NCBI RefSeq assembly: GCF_003086295.3
Contig: NC_092045.1
Span: forward strand, 94,812,693 to 94,876,692
Source: Arachis hypogaea
Lineage: Eukaryota; Streptophyta; Magnoliopsida; Fabales; Fabaceae
Direction of reading: 5' to 3'
Length of the DNA stretch: 64,000 bases
Position numbers and translations under genes: made by a program. Positions 56,153-64,000 of this stretch are shown here, one piece after another. Each line of letters begins with the position of its first letter. Positions within the stretch are counted from its first letter, which is position 1. The notes beneath the pieces were generated by a model. The model had not been told where the DNA came from. It saw only the letters and a program-made list of their open reading frames with translations, and ran no database searches.

Positions 56153-56399
56153 GCTAAAAACGCAATTTTGCTTGCCATTTGGTGCAGGGATGACTTTTCC
56201 TTGACACCTCAGGATCTGTGGACCCCATAGGATCCCCACCTACCCCACCACTCTCTCTCTCTTCTTCACCCATTCACCAATCACCTCAAACACCTCTTCC
56301 CCAAAAACCACTTTCCCACCCAAACCCCCCCCTTTTGGGCGAACACAAAACCATTCCCTTCTTCCTCATTTCTTCTTCTTCTACTCTCTTCTTTCTTCT

Positions 56400-56438
56400 T
56401 TTGCTCGAGGACGAGCAAATCTTTTAAGTTTGGTGTGG
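56400..56438 (+). promoter_or_regulatory. E6 pre-ORF2 hairpin + AAGTTTGGTGT module
   Basis: TTTGCTCGAGGACGAGCAAA then TCTTTTAAGTTTGGTGTGG, 35 bases before the ORF2 start. Confidence 0.7.
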
Positions 56439-56473
56439 TAAAAGCACTGCTTTTTGTTTTTCCATAACCATTT

Positions 56474-57598
56474 ATGGCATCCAAGGCCGGAGAAACCTCT
56501 AGAAAGAGGAAAGGGAAGGCAAAAGCTTCCACCTCCGAGTCATGGGAGATGGAGAGATTCATCTCAAGGGTGCATCAAGACCACTTCTATGAAGTTGTGG
56601 CCTTGAAGAAGGTGATCCCCGAGGTCCCTTTTTCACTCAAAAAGGGTGAATATTCGGAGATCCGACATGAGATCCGAAGAAGAGGTTGGGAAGTTCTTAC
56701 CAACCCCATTCAACAAGTCGGAATCTTAATGGTTCAAGAGTTCTATGCCAATGCATGGATCACCAAGAACCATGATCAAAGTGTGAACCCGGATCCAAAG
56801 AATTATCTTACAATGGTTCGGGGGAAATACTTGGATTTTAGTCCGGAAAGGGTAAGGTTGGCATTCAACTTGCCCATGATGCAAGGAGATGAACATCCTT
56901 ACACTAGAAGGGTCAACTTTGATCAAAGGTTGGACCAAGTCCTCATAGTCATATGTGAAGAGGGTGCCCAATGGAAGAGAGATTCAAGAGGGAAGCCGGT
57001 TCAATTGAGAAGGCATGACCTCAAACCCGTGGCTAGAGGATGGTTGGAGTTTATCCAACGCTCAATCATTCCCACTAGCAACCGGTCCGAAGTTACCATA
57101 GGCCGGGCTATCATGATTCATAGCATCATGATTGGAGAAGAAATAGAAGTTCATGAGGTTATATCTCAAGAACTTTATAAGGTGGCGGACAAGTCTTCTA
57201 CCTTGGCAAGGTTAGCCTTTCCTCATCTCATTTGTCACCTCTGCTATTCGGTTGGAGTTGACATAGAGGGAGACATCCCTATTGATGAGGACAAGCCCAT
57301 CACTAAGAAGAGGATGGAGCACACAAGAGACCCCACTCATCATGAGATCCCTGAGATACCTCAAGGGATGCACTTTCCTCCACAAAACTATTGGGAGCAA
57401 CTAAACACCTCCCTAGGAGAATTGAGTTCCAATATGGGACAACTAAGGGTGGAGCATCAAAAGCACTCCATCATCTTCCACGAAATTAGAGAAGATCAAA
57501 GAATCATGAGAGAGGAGCAACAAAGACAAGGAAGAGACATTGAGGAGCTCAAGCACTCCATAGGATCTTCAAGAGGAAGAAAGAGCCGCCATCACTAA
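56474..57598 (+). CDS. E6 ORF2: putative plant transposon protein (intact, 374 aa)
   Basis: Best reference for this protein in the window. Residues 1-25: basic, Ser/Lys-rich, with RKRKGKAK, a possible nuclear signal. Residues 25-275: domain resembling Pfam Transposase_32 (putative plant transposon protein), with GWEVLTNPIQQVGILMVQEF (71-90), VRGKYLDFSPERVR (115-128), ARGWLEFIQRSIIPTSNRSE (187-206), and a short hydrophobic stretch with HLICHLCYSVG (251-261). Residues 306-363: heptad-like, probable coiled coil, then an RGRKSRHH tail. No transmembrane helix or catalytic triad can be recognised. It follows gag-protease and the palindrome array and precedes the 3' LTR. Function unknown; conservation in four copies suggests a role in the element's life cycle. 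Confidence 0.75.
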   Translation: MASKAGETSRKRKGKAKASTSESWEMERFISRVHQDHFYEVVALKKVIPEVPFSLKKGEYSEIRHEIRRRGWEVLTNPIQQVGILMVQEFYANAWITKNHDQSVNPDPKNYLTMVRGKYLDFSPERVRLAFNLPMMQGDEHPYTRRVNFDQRLDQVLIVICEEGAQWKRDSRGKPVQLRRHDLKPVARGWLEFIQRSIIPTSNRSEVTIGRAIMIHSIMIGEEIEVHEVISQELYKVADKSSTLARLAFPHLICHLCYSVGVDIEGDIPIDEDKPITKKRMEHTRDPTHHEIPEIPQGMHFPPQNYWEQLNTSLGELSSNMGQLRVEHQKHSIIFHEIREDQRIMREEQQRQGRDIEELKHSIGSSRGRKSRHH

Positions 57599-58469
57599 GG
57601 TGGACCCGTTCCTTAATTTCCTTGTTCTTTATTTTCCTGTTTTTCGAAATTTTAGTGCTTATGTTTGTCTATGTTTGTGTCTTGTGATCATTAGTATCTT
57701 AGTGTCTATGCCTTAAAGTTATGAATGTCCTATGAATCCATCACCTTTCTTGAATGAAAAATGTTCTTAATTGAAAAAGAAAAGAATTGCATGAATTTTG
57801 AATTTTATAACAGTTTGATTATTTTGATGTGGTGGCAATATTTTTGTTTTCTGAATGTATGCTTAAACAGTGCATATATCTTTTGAATTTGTGGTTCATG
57901 AATGTTGGCTCTTGAAAAAATTATGAAAAAGGAGACATGTTACTGAGGATCTGAAAAATCATTAAAATGATTCTTGAAGCAAGAAAAAGCAGTGAATACA
58001 AAAAAAATTCAAAAAAAAGAGAAAAAAAAAAGAGAAAAAGAAAGAAAAAGAAAGAAATAAAGTTGTGATCCAAGGCAAAAAGAGTGTGCTTAAGAACCCT
58101 GGACACCTCTAATTGGGGACTCTAGCAAAGCTGAGTCACAATCTGAAAAGGTTCACCCAAGTATGTGTCTGTGGCATGTATGTATCCGGTGGTAATACTG
58201 GAAGACAGAGTGCTTTGGGCCACGGCCAAGACTCAATAAGTAGCTATGTTCAAGAATCATCATACTTTACTAGGAGAATCAATAACACTATCTGGATTCT
58301 AAGTTCCTAAAGAAGCCAACCATTCTGAATTTCAAAGGATAGAGTGAGATGCCAAAACTGTTCAGAGGCAAAAAGCTAAAAGCCCCGCTCATCTAATTGA
58401 TACTGATCTTCATAGATGTTTTTGGAATTCATTGCATATTCTCTTCTTTTTATCTTATTTGATTTTCAG
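57599..58469 (+). other. E6 3' non-coding region
   Basis: Includes an A/G-rich tract at about 57998-58062, some 445 bp from the LTR. No supported ORF. Confidence 0.6.
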
Positions 58470-58506
58470 TTGCTTGAGGACAAGCAACAATTTAAGTTTG
58501 GTGTTG
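58470..58506 (+). promoter_or_regulatory. E6 pre-LTR hairpin + AAGTTTGGTGT module
   Basis: TTGCTTGAGGACAAGCAA then CAATTTAAGTTTGGTGTTG against the 3' LTR at 58507. Confidence 0.75.
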
Positions 58507-60023
58507 TGATGAGCGGATAATTTGTACGCTTTTTGGCATTGTTTTTAGTATGTTTTTAGTATGATCTAGTTAGTTTTTAGTATATTTTTATTAGTTTTTA
58601 GTTAAAATTCACTTTTCTGGACTTTACTATGAGTTTGTGTGTTTTTCTGTGATTTCAGGTATTTTCTGGCTGAAATTGAGGGACCTGAGCAAAAATCTGA
58701 TTCAGAGACCAAAAAGGACTGCAGATGCTGTTGGATTCTGACCTCCCTGCACTCGAAGTGGATTTTCTGGAGCTACAGAAGCCCAATTGGCGCGCTCTCA
58801 ACGGCGTTGGAAATTAGACATCCTGGCCTTCCAGCAATATATGATAGTCCATACTTTGCCCAAGATTTGATGGCCCAAACCGGCGTTCAAAGTCACCCTC
58901 AGAATTCCCAGCGTTAAACGCCGGAACTGGCACCAAAATGGGAGTTAAACGCCCAAACTGGCATAAAAGCTGGCGTTTAACTCCAAGGAGAGTCTCTACA
59001 CGAAAATGCATCAATGCTCAGCCCAAGCACACACCAAGTGGGCCCGGAAGTGGATTTTTATGTCATTTACTCATCTCTGTAAACCCTAGGCTACTAGTTC
59101 TCTATAAGTAGGACCTTTTACTATTGTATTTTCATCTTTGGACATCTAGTTCTTAGATCAAATCTTGGTTCTTCTGGTTCCCTCTTTGGGGCCAAAACCA
59201 ATGATCACACTATCACTTATGTATTTTCAACGGTGGAGTTTCTACACACCATAGATTAAGGTGTGGAGCTCTGCTGTACCTCGAGTATTAATGCAATTAC
59301 TATTGTTCTTCTATTCAATTCCGTTTGTTCTTATTCTAAGATATCACTTGTTCTTCAACTTGATGAATGTGATGATCCGTGACACTCATCATTCTCACCT
59401 ATGAACGTGTGACTGACAACCTCCTCCGTTCTACCTTAGACTGGGTGAATATCTCTTGGATTCTTTAATCAGAATCTTCGTGGTATAGGCTAGAACTGAT
59501 GGCGGCATTCAAGAGAATCCGGAAGGTCTAACCTTGTCTGTGGTATTCTGAGTAGGATTCAATGATTGAATGACTGTGACGTGCTTCAAACTCCTAAGGG
59601 CGGGGCGTTAGTGACAGACGCAAAAGAATCACTGGATTCTATTCCGGCCTGATCGAGAACCGACAGATGGATAGCCGTGCCGTGACAGGGTGCGTTGAAC
59701 ATTTCCACTGAGAGGATGGGAGGTAGCCACTGACAACGGTGAAACCCTTGCTTAAGCTTGCCATGGAAAGGAGTAGGAAGAATTGGATGAAGACAGTAGG
59801 AAAGCAGAGAGACGGAAGGGACAAGCATCTTCATACGCTTATCTGAAATTCCTACCAATGAATTACATAAGTATCTCTATCTTTATCTTTATATTTTATT
59901 CGCATATCACCATACACATTTGAGTTTGCCTGACTAAGATTTACAAGGTGACCATAGCTTGCTTCATACCAACAATCTCTGTGGGATCGACCCTTACTCG
60001 CGTAAGGTTTATTACTTGGACCA
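58507..60023 (+). repeat. E6 3' LTR, U5 end deleted (1517 bp)
   Basis: Matches the 5' LTR up to ACTTGGAC, then jumps to the terminal CA and the TSD. About 130 bp of U5 (including the second half of the shared U5 block) are gone, yet the TSD is perfect, so the loss followed insertion. Confidence 0.9.
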
Positions 60024-60028
60024 CTCAC

Positions 60029-60034
60029 GCATCA
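60029..60034 (-). repeat. Family-B solo LTR, part 3 of 3
   Basis: GCATCA: terminal bases of the solo LTR after E6 and its TSD. Followed by GTAAC, the counterpart of GCAAC at 10713. Confidence 0.65.
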
Positions 60035-60039
60035 GTAAC

Positions 60040-62846
60040 TCATACGAAGCGACCTCAAAACAGGTTGGAACAAAAACAGAGTTGCAAAAGTAATTTAGCA
60101 AAGACCGACTACTTGAAGTTGGGCCTATTAAAGAAAATTAACAAACAAAAACTCAAGAATTAAAACACAATATGCATTACTACGGCAAAAAGGTACTACA
60201 TAAAAGAGTTCTAAACATTTCTTAATAAAGGTTGTGAAACAAACAACTAAACAATAGAAGCAAAGTGCTCACGAAACTACCAACTACTACAAACCATATT
60301 ATTTTGAAAGCCCACAGGTCGGGCTACTACAAAATAACAAAAGAGATTTGAAGAGAACTTAAGGCTCCTTCCCAAAAAAGAGGTCAAGTTTTTCGCCAAT
60401 AGCTTCATCCCTTTTGGGAGAAAGAGGTAGCACGGAAACAGGAATGGCCGATACAGCAACCGAGGAGGCCTCAACAGCAATATCTTCAGGTGAGGCTCCC
60501 AAGAAGGGAGTCAGAGCTATCGGAGGTCCCGAGGTGGAAGATGGACCAGCTCGAGCTCCAGAAGACTTCGGATCCTGGATAGGCACCTCCTCATCCACTG
60601 AATCAACTGCAGAACGATCTTTCCGTCCACCACTATATTATCCGTACTAAAAAGGGATAGATCGAGGTCGGGAGCCAAAACCTTAACTTGGACTTCAAGG
60701 TTCTCAAACATTTCATCCATACCAAAGGCATCCATCTCTTGGAACCCAACCAACTCCTCCTTTAATTTCTTCAGTTCCTCCTCCCGAGCCAGCCTCTCCC
60801 CAAAGACCCTAGTATAGCTTTCTGGGTATTTCATGGCTTTCTCTTCAGCCAATGCAGTAGTTGCTTCCGACTTATTCTCCCCCTCCCGAGCTCTTTCCAA
60901 GTCGGCCTTCAAGGTGTCCTTCTCTTTCTCCAACTCCACCTTGATTTCACTTAGCCTCTCCACATCGGCTTGGACAGCTACTAGAGCCCCAGCAGTAGCT
61001 TGAATAGGAGAACTTTTCAGCTCCCTGGAAAGTTGAGAGCACACTCCCACGAGACGAAGACCCCCACTAGCCCGGGTTTGGAGATGATTCTAGATCGCCA
61101 CATCGTCCATACTCATGAAATGATGAGGGACAAGGTACTCATCTCCCTATGCCAGAGCATTAAAATTCTTGGTATAGATGCTCTCTTCTTCATCAAGTTT
61201 CTATTTTTTGGGAGGTGATTTTATGGACAAAGGAGTGGAGTATAAAGAGGTAATATGAGAAAGGGGGGTCGGGATAATTTTTGGATCAGAAGGACCCGAT
61301 CCCTACATCTTCTGTGGTGAAGATTGGGTACACTTACCGATCTCCTGCAGTGAAGGACCCTCCCCAACCTCCTTTTGCAGCTGTATGTTCCGAGCCACTA
61401 TCATCTTTTTGGTGTTCCAAAGAAACTTCATAGAAGATTTAGGAGCCATAACCTCTACAATAACAAAACATGATACAATTTGAATCAACATCTAATAAAC
61501 AAGAAGAAACTAAAAAGCAAAGGAAGAGGCACTACCAGGTCCGACTTCAGAAGGCTAGGATCTCCCAAATACCTCTTTGTGTCCAAATGAGGATCTTGAC
61601 CCCAGGTACCTAGAATGAAGTCTACTACCCCCTTTCTAAATCATCTAAGTAAGAAAGATTACACTTAACAATCTCAAGGGTGTCCTGCCAATACAAAGGG
61701 AACAAGCTTTCCTGGTTCTCGGACAAGAAGAAAGGTCGGACACCCACCACACCATTGACCTTAAAAAAGTGGTTTTTAAAGTTGGGAAAGGAGTCGTCAA
61801 AGATGGAAAATGCCTTCCGACCTTGTACAACTCGAAAAGATATGCACCCCAACTTCTTAGTTAAACTATACGGTTTGGTGGCTACAAAAAGGTTGAAGAA
61901 AACATTCAAAGAAGGCTGAACGTCCAATCCTTGACAAAGAGCTTAAACATTTTCATAAAGGCCCAAGAATTTGGGTGCAGCTAAGAAGGAGCAAGATTGG
62001 AAGATCGCAAGACCTCCATCTCAAAGTCGGTAAAAGGAAGTCGGACACCTAGCCTAGTAAAGAAACAGTCATAGGCATAAAAGAAGGGCTGCTCAGACTC
62101 TACAATAGGGGGAAGCAAACTCTCTCCTCAGGGTTGGATGGTTCTAAAGCATAGTTTCTCTCATCCTTCCTATTTTCACAAATGCTATGGTACCTACAAA
62201 ACGTGTTACAATACTTTCTGTCGGTCACAGGGACACTGCTAAGAACAATGCTATCTACCCAGGCCCGAAGAACAGGAGGTACCTTAGTTGACATGTTCAA
62301 AATGACCTTGCGAGACATAAATGCTACACCTACACCGTGCAAAATAAAGCAGGCAGTCACTAACAGAAGTCGGAGCTCAGCCAATGCAAGTCGAGCAAAA
62401 CAACTAAATAAAGGAAAAGCTACTATTGCAAAAATCTTTTCTACATAACAACCAAATGGCGCCCTCTCGACTTGACACTATGTCAAAAGCGGCACCATTA
62501 AGGGCAATACAGCACATAAAAAACAATAGTTATAATAGCACACACAACGACCCTTTCAAGAAAAGAAGAAGCCATTTTTAAATCTTTTAAGCAGCAAAAC
62601 ACTTTCTTTCAAATACGGCTCGTAAAGTCTCCTCTGAAAACAACAAAAATGTAAAAACAGCCAAAGCAAAGCAAACAACAAAGCAAGTCGCTTGCAATCA
62701 GAAAGGAGAAGCCTGAGGAAAATAAAAAGGAACAAACCTTGAAGAAGACCGTAAGGAAGAAAGAAAGAGCGCGTCTAAAGAACAACAAAACGCGAACAAT
62801 CCTCTTCACGCCGACAAGATCGAGATTCGGACTCAAACAGGGGCAC
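60040..62846 (+). mobile_element. 3' part of a Tat-type Ty3/gypsy element (tentative)
   Basis: Outer host DNA. A 3' LTR begins at 62847 in plus orientation, preceded by ACAGGGGCAC, which suits a polypurine tract. The recognisable coding traces lie on the opposite strand, the arrangement known for Tat-lineage elements that carry an antisense extra ORF between pol and the 3' LTR. I see no pol here, and the left edge of the element is unclear (60040-60260 is featureless). Confidence 0.45.
60359..62384 (-). pseudogene. Antisense extra ORF, gypsy-type transposon-protein-like, broken
   Basis: Minus-strand pieces: 62384-62100 (DSIVLSSVPVTDRKYCNTF, then a frameshift), 61927-61625 (NVFFNLFVATKPYSLTKKLG, ISFRVVQGRKAFSIFDDSFP, LYWQDTLEI), 61491-61303 (MAPKSSMKFL) and 61050-60359 (charged coiled coil, VERLSEIKVELEKEKDTLKA, LAREEELKKLKEELVGFQEM). 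The order, a hydrophobic domain followed by a long coiled coil, resembles plant proteins annotated 'putative gypsy type transposon' (Pfam Transposase_28), from memory. Stops and frame changes, or unrecognised introns, separate the pieces. Function unknown. Confidence 0.5.
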
Positions 62847-63277
62847 TGTTCATACTTGGCCTAACAAATGAAAGTCAGGACCAATAACACTAAAAGGCCC
62901 ACCATTAAAGGTGGACCTTAGGAGAAGCCTGACCTCTTCCAGAAAGTCGGACAATGACTCTCTAGGGCGAAAGCGCTACTCGCCCAAAGCAGAAGGGCTG
63001 ATCCCTAAATCGTTTAGAAGGTGAATCTCAACGAACTCCCAAGGTAAGGAAACGCTTATCTACCAGAAAAGATAAGATTACCCCAACAAATGTGGTTAAC
63101 AATTCTACTATAAATACACTGATACCCCTAGGTATAACTCACGTTCTACTCCACTAAAAACCTGCTTAAATCCCTTATTAACTTAAGCATGGGAGTCTCT
63201 TGCAGGTACCACCCCCCACCTCCTCACAAAGAACTCAGACAGGCAGCACCTCGGCACCAACAAGTCGGTCGCTGCCA
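62847..63277 (+). repeat. 3' LTR of the Tat-like element (right edge uncertain)
   Basis: Begins TGTTCATACTTGGCC after ACAGGGGCAC, with a TATA box CTATAAATAC at 63108-63117. I place the end at ...GCTGCCA because LTRs end in CA; no second LTR is available to prove it. Confidence 0.5.
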
Positions 63278-63564
63278 TTAAAAAAGTTTGAACCTCATGT
63301 TAAGACTCATATCAACGTTTTAGGTAATTCTCGGAACAACTACCTATATGATTTTTTGATGGAGAGATATCTTTTCAAGAGTTTTATGTTGTCATAAACT
63401 TTACAAATTAAAAATAATCCATCAATATTAAAATTTAGTCATTATATAAATGTGTATATTTAAACACATTGTTTTATATTTTCTTTTAATTAACTAAAAT
63501 AATCAAATATATATTGTAGTTGAATAACAAAACTTTTTCATAGTAGTGTGATCAAAATTTTTTC

Positions 63565-63645
<81 letters not shown>

Positions 63646-64000
63646 GGCCAATTAGGAAGAAGCAATTTCCATCTAAGTTCTTATGTTCATTCATCCAAGT
63701 AGTGAAGGTCCATTTTCAGTCAAATTTGCCTTTAAAAATGAAACCCAATTTTCCTTCCATTTGCGCGTATCGTATTCGTTCTTTCATTTTCCGGTCCACT
63801 GGCAGCCGCATGATATAATGTTTCTGGAAGTTGAAATTACTACTTTATATAATTTTGCCGACTTCAAATTTTAATTTATATCGCTTTAATTAATTTTCCT
63901 ATTAGTTTAGAAAACCACATCTGTATAGAAAATAATGGAATTTTTTTATTTTACTTTAATATATTGTATATTTCTCCATTTTTGAGTTTTTTTGTGTGTG
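63278..64000. other. AT-rich right flank
   Basis: No supported gene. Apart from the ATA microsatellite I see only AT-rich sequence. Confidence 0.5.
63565..63645. repeat. (ATA)n microsatellite
   Basis: 27 uninterrupted ATA/TAA units. Confidence 0.95.

Larger units (their letters stand above)
50265..60023 (+). mobile_element. E6: non-autonomous family-A Ty3/gypsy element
   Basis: 9759-bp plus-strand element with perfect TSD CTCAC (50260-50264 and 60024-60028), inserted near the inner end of the family-B solo LTR. The 5' LTR is 50265-51911 and the 3' LTR 58507-60023 (130 bp of U5 deleted). About 14 differences between LTRs by hand count. Organised like E3: palindromes, gag-protease (broken), palindromes, intact ORF2. 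E3 and E6 thus carry complementary damage. Confidence 0.92.

Noticed and set aside
61000..62448. Plus-strand ORFs at 61000-61218, 61680-61919 and 62182-62448
   Set aside because: Opposite-strand shadows of the antisense ORF; no motif recognised.

Overview
This window is plant nuclear DNA that consists almost entirely of LTR retrotransposons inserted into one another. I find no cellular protein-coding gene, rRNA or convincing tRNA gene. The full elements are Ty3/gypsy of the Athila type: RT motif FMDD, an HHCC plus DDE integrase with no chromodomain seen, a tRNA-Asp type primer site (TGGCGCCGTTGCCGGGGA) and an extra ORF after pol. Hundreds of bases of GGCGTTTAACGCC and ACGCGTACGCGTC repeats remind me of peanut (Arachis); that genus call is from memory, while 'legume-like plant' is safer.

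Layout, with 5-bp target duplications (TSDs) read by eye. E1 (224-10248, minus, TSD ATCTT) is a non-autonomous family-A element with gag-protease and ORF2 but no pol. From 10718 to 60034 runs a family-B solo LTR (TSD GCAAC/GTAAC), split by two insertions: E5 (11738-49834, minus, TSD CCTGT/CTTGT), a decayed full-pol family-B element, and E6 (50265-60023, plus, TSD CTCAC), a non-autonomous family-A element. Inside the 3' part of E5 sit E3 (14744-24044, plus, TSD GAAGC), non-autonomous family A with an intact gag-protease ORF, and E4 (24167-42327, minus, TSD GTACA), a family-A element with pol. Inside the E4 integrase sits N1 (28945-35604, minus, TSD CCAGG), a third LTR family with only a broken gag. 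The inferred order is solo LTR, then E5, then E3, E4 and E6, with N1 after E4. The right end (60040-63277) looks like the 3' part of a Tat-type element with an antisense extra ORF and a 3' LTR; a LINE-like scrap lies at 10545-10680.

How the parts fit: E1, E3 and E6 share their LTR with E4, which could have supplied pol in trans, but their gag-protease looks closer to that of E5, so they appear to be mosaics. ORF2 is related to the 'putative plant transposon protein' family and occupies the env-like position.

The most unusual signal is a set of short non-coding modules shared by families with different LTRs: (1) a hairpin (TTGCTTGAGGACAAGCAA) followed by AAGTTTGGTGT, directly against the 3' LTR where the polypurine tract should be, and again just before ORF2; (2) a GGGAGGCAACCC hairpin module right after gag-protease or pol; (3) family-specific palindrome arrays (GGCGTTTAACGCC; ACGCGTACGCGT; GCCAACGTTAGC/GCTAACGTTGGC) upstream of the LTR TATA box in each family; (4) a conserved U5 end just before the primer site. 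All lengths, TSDs and mismatch counts were read by hand.
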